From Methylocystis sp. (GTDB taxonomy: Bacteria; Pseudomonadota; Alphaproteobacteria; Rhizobiales; Beijerinckiaceae): a DNA stretch of 58,341 bases. Under the pieces are notes generated by a model. The model saw only the letters and a program-made list of their open reading frames with translations. It made no database searches and was not told the DNA's origin. The DNA is taken from positions 1 to 58,341 of the forward strand of contig PERY01000020.1 of NCBI GenBank assembly GCA_002929055.1, written 5' to 3'. Both the position numbers and the translations under genes were made by a program. Positions 17,544 through 25,158 of this stretch are shown piece by piece; within the stretch, counting starts at the first letter, position 1, and each line of letters opens with the position of its first letter.

Positions 17544-17649
17544 CCTGCCGGGAATTGCACGCCGTTTGCATCGCCCCGCCTGACGCAGGACGCCCGCAAT
17601 AACCATATCCGGATCAGTCAGCCTTGCAGTCAGCCCCGGAGGCCCGCAG

Positions 17650-18891
17650 ATGAAGAGCGCGGACGTTATCGTTCTTGGCGCCGGAATGGTGGGCGTCTCG
17701 GCCGCCCTGCATCTTCAGGCCCGCGGGCGCGACGTGGTCATGATCGACCGGCGGGGCGCGGGACTGGAGACGAGCTTCGGCAACGCCGGGCTGATCGAAC
17801 GCTCCTCGATCTTTCCCTATCTCTTCCCGCGCGATCCGGCCCGGCTCGTCCGATATGCGCTGAACCTGCTTCCCGAGGCGCATTATCATCTCACTGCGCT
17901 GCCGTCCGTCGGCCCCTGGCTGCTGCGCTATTGGCGCGAGAGCGCCCCGGAGCGCGTGGCGCGCAGCATCGCGGCGCGGCTGCCGCTCATCGAACACAGC
18001 CTGATCGAGCACGAGATCCTGATCCAGCAGGCGGGCGCGGGGGCGCTGCTGCGCCGGACGGGATGGATCAAGCTCTTCCGCAGCGAGCAGAGCCTCGCAG
18101 CCGGCGTCGCCGACGCGGAGAAGCTGCGCGCCTATGACCTCCACATCGACCTTCTCGACGCCGCGGGCGTCGCCACGCGCGAGCCCGGCCTCGCACCCGT
18201 CGCCGGCGGCGTCCATTATCTCGACACGGCCTTCGTCAGCGATCCCGGCGCGCTCGCGAAAGCCTACGCCGATCTCTTCCTGTCGCGCGGAGGCCGCTTT
18301 GTCGCGGGCGACGCGCTGACGCTCGAGCAGGAGGCCGACGGACGCTGGAGCGTCGCCGGCCCGGATGGACGCATCGCGGCGCCGGACGCCGTGGTGGCGC
18401 TCGGCCCCTGGTCAGACCAGATCTTCCGCCGCTACGGCTACGACATGCCCTTCGGCTTCAAGCGCGGCTACCACATGCATTACGCGCCGCAGGAGGGCGC
18501 GCGGCTCAACCATCCGATCCTCGACGCGGACAACGGCTATCTGCTGGCGCCGATGGACAAGGGCGTCAGGCTCACGAGCGGGGCCGAATTCGCGCCCCGC
18601 GACGCGCCGCCGACGCCCGTGCAGATCGAGCTGTGCGAACCGATCGCGCGGCGGCTCTTTCCGCTCGGGCCGGCGCTCGACGCCGCGCCGTGGAAGGGCG
18701 CGCGCCCCTGCCTGCCCGACATGCTGCCGGTTCTCGGCCCCGCCCCGCGCCAAAAGGGGCTTTGGTTCGACTTCGGCCACGCCCATCATGGCCTCACGCT
18801 CGGCCCGGTGAGCGGGCGGCTCCTCGCCGAGATGATGACCGGCGAGACGCCCTTCACCGACCCGCATCCCTACCGCGCGGACCGCTTCTAG
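17650..18891 (+). CDS. DadA-like FAD-dependent D-amino acid dehydrogenase/oxidoreductase
   Basis: This 413-residue protein is a DAO-superfamily flavoenzyme. The ADP-binding motif VIVLGAGMVGVSAALHLQ is at the N-terminus, followed by the acidic end of the second strand (VVMIDRRG), and the C-terminal FAD contact region is present (LWFDFGHAHHGLTLGPVSGRLLAEM). The closest named group is the small subunit of D-amino acid dehydrogenase (DadA), which oxidises D-amino acids and passes electrons to the quinone pool; sarcosine or hydroxyproline oxidases are alternatives. CGGAGG lies before the ATG. No racemase gene is adjacent. It converges with the PilZ gene, sharing 4 bp. Confidence 0.85.
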   Translation: MKSADVIVLGAGMVGVSAALHLQARGRDVVMIDRRGAGLETSFGNAGLIERSSIFPYLFPRDPARLVRYALNLLPEAHYHLTALPSVGPWLLRYWRESAPERVARSIAARLPLIEHSLIEHEILIQQAGAGALLRRTGWIKLFRSEQSLAAGVADAEKLRAYDLHIDLLDAAGVATREPGLAPVAGGVHYLDTAFVSDPGALAKAYADLFLSRGGRFVAGDALTLEQEADGRWSVAGPDGRIAAPDAVVALGPWSDQIFRRYGYDMPFGFKRGYHMHYAPQEGARLNHPILDADNGYLLAPMDKGVRLTSGAEFAPRDAPPTPVQIELCEPIARRLFPLGPALDAAPWKGARPCLPDMLPVLGPAPRQKGLWFDFGHAHHGLTLGPVSGRLLAEMMTGETPFTDPHPYRADRF

Positions 18892-19538
18892 AAGCGCGTC
18901 GTTTCGTCGATCTCGCCCTCGTTGAAGGGCTCCTCGAACTCGGCGACAAAGCCGCCTTCGAACAGGCGGTTCACGATGGCGGCCTTGACGCCGAAAGCGA
19001 CGCGCTCACCGAGGGCGACCGGCTCGGGCGAGTCGACGCTGATCGCACAAAGAGAGAAGTCGTTGATTTCGGCGATCTGCTCGCTTCCGTCGATGTGGCG
19101 CACGCGCGTCCATTGCATGCGCGGAACGATGCGCCTGTGACGGCGGCTGTCCGGCAGGCCGAGAAAGTCGCGATTGGCGAACCACACGAGTTGGGCTGCA
19201 AGTCTGCGGCGACGCGCCTCCGTCAGCCACAGGCTGATCGCAAAGCCGCCCTCGACCTCGCGCTCGACATCGCCCTCGAAGCGGCCGAGTTCGGGAACAT
19301 AGGCGACGACCCTGTCGCCGTAGCGGGGCTGAACCGGCGCGAAGAACACGATCTCGCCCGTCGACATCTCGACGATGCGGCAGGCGTGCTCCTGTCCTTC
19401 CGGCAGCGTGACGCGCGCTTCGAAATCGACCCTGACGGGATTGTGCGCGCGGCAGCCGGAAACATCAAAATTGAAATGCGCTGACAACGACATGGCGAGC
19501 CGGTCCGGCGAACCGCGGGAACGCCCATTCTTGCGCAT
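18888..19538 (-). CDS. PilZ-domain protein with two degenerate-looking PilZ units
   Basis: The protein is about 216 residues and appears to consist of two PilZ-like units. PilZ domains bind c-di-GMP through R-x3-R and [D/N]-x-S-x2-G. The first unit (about residues 30-120) has RVDFEAR and EMSTGE, a poor match. The second unit (about 130-210) has RRHRRIVPR, which contains R-x3-R, but its second motif is DFSLCA, with Ala instead of Gly. Binding of c-di-GMP is therefore uncertain. GAGGGG lies just before the ATG at 19538, so I prefer this to the GTG at 19550. It overlaps the convergent DadA-like gene by 4 bp. Such proteins often control motility, exopolysaccharide or cell envelope functions. Confidence 0.72.
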   Translation of the reverse strand: MRKNGRSRGSPDRLAMSLSAHFNFDVSGCRAHNPVRVDFEARVTLPEGQEHACRIVEMSTGEIVFFAPVQPRYGDRVVAYVPELGRFEGDVEREVEGGFAISLWLTEARRRRLAAQLVWFANRDFLGLPDSRRHRRIVPRMQWTRVRHIDGSEQIAEINDFSLCAISVDSPEPVALGERVAFGVKAAIVNRLFEGGFVAEFEEPFNEGEIDETTRF

Positions 19539-19654
19539 AGAACCCCTCACGCATGGTTAACCGGATAAGCTGCCCCGCCTCTTCCCGCCGCGCTTCTTTG
19601 CGTCCGGCCCGCGGCTGTGGCACAAACGCTGCGGCCCACTCCTCGAGGATCATC

Positions 19655-20386
19655 ATGGCGGCGGACGTCACATTTCCTGCGGCTGCGGCGGCGGGACTGC
19701 TCTCCTTTCTTTCCCCCTGCGTGCTCCCGCTGGTTCCCCCCTATCTGACCTATCTCGCCGGCGTCAGCATGGAGGATCTCGAGATCGAGACCCGCTCCAA
19801 GGCGCGGCGCGACGTTCTGCTGTCAGCGATCCTCTTCGTCCTTGGGTTCACGACGGTCTTCGTGGCGCTTGGCGCCACCGCGAGCGCCTTCGGCTCGGTG
19901 ATCCGCGCCAATCTGCAGATCCTCTCCTGGGTTGCGGGCGGCATCATCATCCTGATGGGACTGCACTTCCTCGGAGTGCTGAAGCTCAGCCTGATGTACC
20001 GGGAGAAGCGCGCCGAGATCGAAAAGCCGATGGGGCTACTCGGCTCCTATGTCATGGGGCTGGCCTTCGCCTTCGGCTGGACGCCCTGCATAGGGCCGAT
20101 CCTCGCCGCAATTCTGGCGGTTGCCGGCTCCCAGGAGACCGTCGCGCGCGGCGCGCTGCTGCTCGCCACCTATTCGCTGGGCCTCGGCCTGCCCTTCATC
20201 GGCGCAGGCCTGGCGCTCGGCCGGTTTCTCGCCTTCGTCGCCCGGTTCCGCAAACATTTCGGCACAGTGGAGAAGATCGTCGGCGTCCTGCTCATTCTCA
20301 CCGGCGTCGGATTTCTCACAGGGGGCGTTCAGGAGATGTCCTTCTGGCTGCTCGAACTCTTCCCAGGGCTGGCGACGCTCGGATGA
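19655..20386 (+). CDS. ccdA: CcdA/DsbD-like thiol-disulfide electron transporter
   Basis: This 243-residue inner-membrane protein passes electrons from cytoplasmic thioredoxin to periplasmic acceptors such as CcmG, and so supports cytochrome c maturation. It has six predicted membrane helices in two repeats, with one conserved cysteine in each: LSPCVLPLVPPYLTYLAG near residue 17 and GWTPCIGPILAAIL near residue 144. GAGG precedes the ATG at 19655 by 6 bp; the open frame upstream adds 34 residues that do not belong to the family. Its stop overlaps the start of the acyltransferase gene by 4 bp. The ccm operon that it presumably serves lies 5 kb away. Confidence 0.92.
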   Translation: MAADVTFPAAAAAGLLSFLSPCVLPLVPPYLTYLAGVSMEDLEIETRSKARRDVLLSAILFVLGFTTVFVALGATASAFGSVIRANLQILSWVAGGIIILMGLHFLGVLKLSLMYREKRAEIEKPMGLLGSYVMGLAFAFGWTPCIGPILAAILAVAGSQETVARGALLLATYSLGLGLPFIGAGLALGRFLAFVARFRKHFGTVEKIVGVLLILTGVGFLTGGVQEMSFWLLELFPGLATLG

Positions 20387-21561
20387 GGGCTCCGCCCGGC
20401 GCCGACGTCCCCAACGATCCGCGCCTGCCGGAGATCGACCGGCTGCGCGGCTTCGTGATGGTTCTCATGGCGCTGGACCACATGCGGGATTTCTTCGACG
20501 CCGACGCGATCCGGTTCAGTCCGACCGATCTCGACCGCACCTATCCCTTTCTCTTCTTCACGCGCTTCATCACCCATTTCTGCGCGCCGACCTTCGCCCT
20601 GCTCGCGGGGGTTGGCGCCTATCTCTATGGCGCGCGCGGGCGGAGCCCGAAGGCGCTGAGCCTGTTTCTCGCCACCCGCGGCCTCTGGCTCATCCTGCTC
20701 GACATCGTCGTCATCAGCCCGGTCTGGGGCGGTCCGGGCCATATCGAGCTCGGCACGCTCTGGGCGATCGGCTGCGGCCTTTTCGCGCTGTCCTTCCTGT
20801 CTCTGCTGCCCGCTCGCGCCGTCCTTGCGATCGGCGCCGCAATTATCCTGGGTCACAACCTTCTCGACGGCGTCCATGCAGCGGACCTTGGCGCCTTTGG
20901 CCCCTATTGGCGGCTGCTCCACGAGAAGGGCGCGCTTCCGCCCGGCCTGCCCGGGACCGTGCATTATCCGGCGCTGGCCTGGATCGGCGTCGTCGCGCTC
21001 GGCTATGGGATCGGGCCGATCTTCCAGACCCCGCCCGCCAGCCGGAACCGGCTGTTGCGTCTTGCCGGCCTCTTGGCGCTGGCGCTCTTCGCCCTGCTGC
21101 GCGCCGGCAATTTCTACGGCGATCCGCACCCCTGGGCGACGCAGCAGGACACCGTCTTAACCATCCTCTCCTTCTTCAATGTCACAAAATATCCGCCGTC
21201 TCTGCTTTACCTTCTCGTGACGCTCGGGGGCGCCGCGCTCGCTCTCCCGGCCCTGGCGAAGCTTGGCGGCCCGGCGGGTCGGGCGTTGGCGACTTTCGGC
21301 CGGACGCCCCTGCTCTTCTATGTCCTGCACCTTTATCTCGGGGTCGCAGGGGCTTTCGCGCTCGCCTATAGAAAGGGCTACACGCTTGATGACATTGGCG
21401 CTTTCGTTAAATCCGGCGCCCCGCCGCCCGGTTTTGGAGCCGGCCTCGCCGGGGCCTATGCCGCATGGTTTCTCGTGACGCTGGCGCTCTATCCGCTGTG
21501 CCGATGGTTCGCGACGGTCAAGCAGCGGCGCACGGACCTCTGGTGGCTCAGTTATCTTTGA
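20383..21561 (+). CDS. HGSNAT-like (DUF1624) membrane acyltransferase
   Basis: This 392-residue protein has about ten hydrophobic segments and begins with the conserved PEIDRLRGFVMVLMALDHMRDFF region of the heparan-alpha-glucosaminide N-acetyltransferase/DUF1624 family, including the LDH histidine. The eukaryotic enzyme transfers acetyl groups from cytosolic acetyl-CoA across the lysosomal membrane to glucosamine. Bacterial members are probably membrane acyltransferases for cell-surface sugars, but substrates are unknown. The start overlaps the ccdA stop (ATGA), so the two are translationally coupled. Confidence 0.8.
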   Translation: MRAPPGADVPNDPRLPEIDRLRGFVMVLMALDHMRDFFDADAIRFSPTDLDRTYPFLFFTRFITHFCAPTFALLAGVGAYLYGARGRSPKALSLFLATRGLWLILLDIVVISPVWGGPGHIELGTLWAIGCGLFALSFLSLLPARAVLAIGAAIILGHNLLDGVHAADLGAFGPYWRLLHEKGALPPGLPGTVHYPALAWIGVVALGYGIGPIFQTPPASRNRLLRLAGLLALALFALLRAGNFYGDPHPWATQQDTVLTILSFFNVTKYPPSLLYLLVTLGGAALALPALAKLGGPAGRALATFGRTPLLFYVLHLYLGVAGAFALAYRKGYTLDDIGAFVKSGAPPPGFGAGLAGAYAAWFLVTLALYPLCRWFATVKQRRTDLWWLSYL

Positions 21562-21653
21562 GTCTTAACGCTCTGACGTAATTTGCCGGCATTTGAACGT
21601 TACGGCGCCCTTGGTGCGCGGGCTTTGCGCGAGTATAGAAGAACGCAGCAATA

Positions 21654-21674
21654 GGCGCGGTTTTTTCCCGCGCC
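21654..21674. repeat. Hairpin upstream of hpnN
   Basis: GGCGCGG at 21654-21660 pairs exactly with CCGCGCC at 21668-21674 across a loop containing six T residues. It lies 34 bp before the hpnN ATG and 92 bp past the acyltransferase stop. It could be a weak terminator or a leader structure; the T residues are in the loop and not after the stem. Confidence 0.45.
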
Positions 21675-21707
21675 GACAAAAATCTAATCAAAGGTCCGGG
21701 GTTAAGT

Positions 21708-24308
21708 ATGTTGGAAAAACTGGTGGCCTTCTGTCTGCGTTGGCCCTGGACCGTGGTTCTTCTCACTTTGGCGCTCACCGGCGGCGGGGTTTACCTGACG
21801 GTCGAGAGGTTCGCCATAGACACCGACACGACAAATCTATTCTCGCCCACCATGGCGTGGCGGCAGAACCAGATGGCGCTGTATCGCGCCTTCCCCCAGC
21901 TCGAGAACACGATCGTCGCCGTCATCGACGGGGAAAACGGGGAAGCGGCCGACGCCGGCGCCGCGAGGCTGACTGCCGAATTGCAGGGCCGCCCGCTCAT
22001 GCAGCGCGTCTGGCGGCCCGACGACCCGGCCTTCTTCATGAAGAACGGGCTCCTCTATCTCGATCTGCCCGAGGTGCAGCATACGATCGGCATGATGCTC
22101 GGCCAGACGGACGTTCTGACCCCGCTCGCCCAGGATCCCACGCTGCGCGGGCTCTCGAACGTGCTTGTCGCCAACCAGAAGCGCGCCGCCGGCAGCGAGC
22201 GCGCCATCGACATGTATCTCGCCGGCCTCGACGAATTCTCCCGCGCCTTCGAGGAGACGCTCGCTGGCCGCGCCGCGCAGGTCGACTGGGAAAAGCTGCT
22301 CGCCGGCGGAAAGACGGACGCCGCCCCGGCCGGACCGCCGCTGGGCAAACGCCGCATCGTGCTCATCAACCCCGTCATCGACTACACGGCGCTTCAGCCC
22401 GGAGCGGAGGCGATCGAAACTGTCCGCAAGACGGCCGCCGAGGTCGGGCTCACCAGGGAAAACGGCTACGTCTTCCGCCTGACCGGCGAAGTGCCCCTCG
22501 CCGATGAAGAATTCGCAACGCTCTCCGAGAATATGGCGCTCAACACGGTCGGCACGCTCGTCGTCGTGTCGCTCATCCTCTTCGCCGCCCTGCGTTCGCC
22601 CAAGCTCATCCTCGCCGTGCTGGCGACGCTCCTCGCCGGCCTCGCGATCACCTCTGGCGCGGGCGTTCTGCTGATCGGGCGTTTCAACCTGATCTCGGTC
22701 GCTTTCGCCGCGCTCTTCATCGGACTTGGCGTCGATTTCGGCATCCAGTTCGCCACGCGCTATCGCGAAGAACGCCACGGCCAAGGCGATCTGGAGCCGG
22801 CGCTGCTCTCCGCGACACGCGGCATCGGCGGCTCCCTCACGCTCGCCGCCGTCTCCCTGCTCGCGGGCTTCTTCTGCTTCCTGCCGACGAACTTCCTCGG
22901 CGTTGCGGAATTGGGGCTGATCGCGGGCGTGGGCATGATCATCGCCTATCTTGCGACGCTCACCTTCCTGCCGGCGGCGATCAAGTTGCTGAACCCCCCA
23001 GCCGAACATGTGCCGATCGCGACGGCGTCGCTCGCCTGGGTCGACCACTGGATCGCAAATCATCGCAAGACTGTGCTGTTCATCACTGCGGCGGTCGTCG
23101 CGGCGGGGACGCCCTATCTCCTGCGGCTGCATTTCGACTCGAATCCGATGCATTTGCGCGACCAGACCGTCGAATCCGTCGCGACCTTCCTCGACCTTTC
23201 CAAAGATCCCACCACGGCCCCGAACAAGATCGAAGTGCTGGCTCCCTCGCTCGCGGCGGCGCGCGATCTCAGCGCCAAGATTTTGGCGCTGCCCGAAGTC
23301 GATCATCTCGATTCGATCGATTCGCTGATTCCCAAGCAGCAGGACGAAAAGCTCGCCCTGATCGAGCGGGCCTCCCGCGACCTTCACGACGCGCTCTATC
23401 CGAAGGTGAAGCCCGCGCCCACAGAGGCGGAGACCGTGAAGGCCCTCACCGGCGCGGCCAGGAGCCTGCGCGCGGCGGCCGGCAAAAAGCCGGCTCCCGC
23501 CGTTCTGCGCTTCGCCAGCGCGCTCGACGGCCTCGCCAAGGCGTCGCCGGAAACGCGCGCCCGGGCGCGCGATGCGGTTTTCACGGGTTTTGAAAAACTG
23601 ACCGGACAAATCCGGACCGCCCTTCAGGCGCAGCGCGTGACGCCCGAGTCGATGCCGCCGGAAATGCTCAACGACTGGATCTCGCCCAAAGGTCTGGTCC
23701 GGCTCCAGGTCACCGCCAAGGGAGACAGCAACGACCGGGTCGTGATGGAGAGGTTCGCCGACGCTGTCCTCGCGGTCGCGCCGGACGCCAGCGGCGCCCC
23801 GGTGATCATTTCGGAGGCGGGACGGACTGTGACGGACGCCTTCCTCAAGGCCGGGCTCTACGCCTTTGCAGCGATCTTCGTCATTCTCGCTGTCGCGCTG
23901 CGCAACCCGCTCGACGTGGCGCTGACGCTCGGGCCGCTCGTGCTGGCCGGCATAATGAGCCTTCAGGCTGCCGAAATGCTGGGCGTTTCTCTGAACTTCG
24001 CCAATATCATCGCGCTGCCGCTGATGTTCGGCGTCGGCGTGGCGTTTCACATCTATTACGTGATCGCCTGGCGAAACGGGACCGTGGACATGCTCGCCTC
24101 CAGCCTGACCCGCGCGATCTTCTTCAGTTCGCTCACCACCGGCACCGCCTTCGGCAGCCTGTTCCTGTCCAGCCATCCTGGCACGGCGAGCATGGGCGCC
24201 TTTCTGACGATTTCGCTTTTCTTCACGCTGGTCGCCGCCTTCCTCATCGTGCCTGCCTTTCTCGGGCCGCCGCGTCATGCGGCCGAGGGCGCGGGGGAGG
24301 CAAAATGA
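21708..24308 (+). CDS. hpnN: Hopanoid transporter HpnN (RND superfamily)
   Basis: This 866-residue inner-membrane RND/MMPL-type protein moves hopanoids to the outer membrane in Rhodopseudomonas palustris. It has the family layout: a first helix (VVLLTLALTGGGVYLTVERF) and FAIDTDTTNLFSPTMAWRQ, a large periplasmic loop, a helix block with GLGVDFGIQFATRYREERHG, a second periplasmic loop, and a second block ending GVAFHIYYVIAWRNG. The gene is alone: no squalene-hopene cyclase or other hpn genes are in the window. The protein is about the expected length. The DUF2147 gene follows directly, possibly overlapping its stop. Confidence 0.9.
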   Translation: MLEKLVAFCLRWPWTVVLLTLALTGGGVYLTVERFAIDTDTTNLFSPTMAWRQNQMALYRAFPQLENTIVAVIDGENGEAADAGAARLTAELQGRPLMQRVWRPDDPAFFMKNGLLYLDLPEVQHTIGMMLGQTDVLTPLAQDPTLRGLSNVLVANQKRAAGSERAIDMYLAGLDEFSRAFEETLAGRAAQVDWEKLLAGGKTDAAPAGPPLGKRRIVLINPVIDYTALQPGAEAIETVRKTAAEVGLTRENGYVFRLTGEVPLADEEFATLSENMALNTVGTLVVVSLILFAALRSPKLILAVLATLLAGLAITSGAGVLLIGRFNLISVAFAALFIGLGVDFGIQFATRYREERHGQGDLEPALLSATRGIGGSLTLAAVSLLAGFFCFLPTNFLGVAELGLIAGVGMIIAYLATLTFLPAAIKLLNPPAEHVPIATASLAWVDHWIANHRKTVLFITAAVVAAGTPYLLRLHFDSNPMHLRDQTVESVATFLDLSKDPTTAPNKIEVLAPSLAAARDLSAKILALPEVDHLDSIDSLIPKQQDEKLALIERASRDLHDALYPKVKPAPTEAETVKALTGAARSLRAAAGKKPAPAVLRFASALDGLAKASPETRARARDAVFTGFEKLTGQIRTALQAQRVTPESMPPEMLNDWISPKGLVRLQVTAKGDSNDRVVMERFADAVLAVAPDASGAPVIISEAGRTVTDAFLKAGLYAFAAIFVILAVALRNPLDVALTLGPLVLAGIMSLQAAEMLGVSLNFANIIALPLMFGVGVAFHIYYVIAWRNGTVDMLASSLTRAIFFSSLTTGTAFGSLFLSSHPGTASMGAFLTISLFFTLVAAFLIVPAFLGPPRHAAEGAGEAK

Positions 24309-24385
24309 CTGCAACGAGTGCGCCGCGCCTTCCGCTCGGCGAGAAAAAGCATTACGAAAGATCATTCGACGAGGGGTCCGGCGCC

Positions 24386-25030
24386 ATGAAAAAGATACTT
24401 GTCAGCATCGCCGCCGTGACGGCTATTTCGGGGGCGCCGGGCGCTCGAGCGTCGGACGCCATTTACGGCGTGTGGGTGCGAGAGGGGCATCCGACCGACA
24501 AGCTGGAATTCTACGATTGCGCCGGAAAGCTTTGCGCCAAAGGCGTTCTGCCGATGCTGGACGGCCGCCCGGCGCCGCAAATCTTGCGCAGCGCCGCGAA
24601 AACCGGCGCGAACAGCTGGAAGGGCGACCTCTTCAACCCCGAGGACGGCAAGACCTACACGGGCAAGATCACCTATGATTCGCCGAATCAGCTGACGCTT
24701 ACCGGTTGCCTTGTCGCTTTCCTTTGCCAGAGCGAAACCTGGACGCGCGTTTCCGGCCCCACCAAGGCGGCCGCGCCGACCGACGACAGCAAATCAGACG
24801 CCAAGCCGCACGACGCTGCCAAGGACGCCAAGCCGCATGACGCGGCCAAGGACGCCAAGCCGCATGAAGCGGGCAAGGACGCCAAGCCGCATGACGGCTC
24901 GGGAAAAGACGCGAAGGCGCATGACGCAGCGGGCAAGGGAGCGGAGGCCGCAAAAAGCGCCGACAAAGCCGCCGCCAAGCCAAAGGCGCCGAAGCCCGCC
25001 CCCAAGCCCGAGGCGGGCGAGGCGCAATAA
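24386..25030 (+). CDS. DUF2147 secreted protein with a repetitive His/Lys/Asp-rich tail
   Basis: The protein is 214 residues from the ATG at 24386. It has a signal peptide (MKKILVSIAAVTAISGAPGARA), a DUF2147 domain (IYGVWVREG, FYDCAGKLCAKGVLP, WKGDLFNPEDGKTYTGKI, LTGCLVAFLCQSETWTRV, with four cysteines), and a C-terminal tail of five 9-10 residue repeats (consensus DAKPHDAAK) before an Ala/Lys/Pro end. DUF2147 proteins are beta-rich periplasmic proteins of unknown function. I prefer the start at 24386, with GAGGGG upstream, because it gives a normal signal peptide. An in-frame ATG at 24305 overlaps the hpnN stop (ATGA) and would add 27 charged residues; translational coupling from there cannot be excluded. 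Confidence 0.8.
   Translation: MKKILVSIAAVTAISGAPGARASDAIYGVWVREGHPTDKLEFYDCAGKLCAKGVLPMLDGRPAPQILRSAAKTGANSWKGDLFNPEDGKTYTGKITYDSPNQLTLTGCLVAFLCQSETWTRVSGPTKAAAPTDDSKSDAKPHDAAKDAKPHDAAKDAKPHEAGKDAKPHDGSGKDAKAHDAAGKGAEAAKSADKAAAKPKAPKPAPKPEAGEAQ
24797..24937 (+). repeat. 27-30 bp coding repeat in the DUF2147 gene
   Basis: Five in-frame units, at 24797-24823, 24824-24850, 24851-24877, 24878-24907 and 24908-24937, encode DAKPHDAAK, DAKPHDAAK, DAKPHEAGK, DAKPHDGSGK and DAKAHDAAGK. Copy number may vary by slippage between strains. Confidence 0.9.
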
Positions 25031-25158
25031 GGAGACTCGAACTTCGGGTTAAAAATAGGTAACTTGACGCTCGCGAAGCGGCGCGCGAGCGTGGCCCTCG
25101 ACAGTCCCGTCCCCCTCCCCGGGCGACGGGCGGCTCCCCATTTGCGCACGTCGTCCTT

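Noticed and set aside
19555-19562. GGTTAACC palindrome upstream of the PilZ gene as a CtrA site
   Set aside because: Only a single half-site is present at the required spacing; it may occur by chance.
21837-24365. 842-codon open frame antisense to hpnN
   Set aside because: Low-complexity Arg/Glu/Gly-rich translation with no motif; hpnN in the other strand is complete and recognisable.
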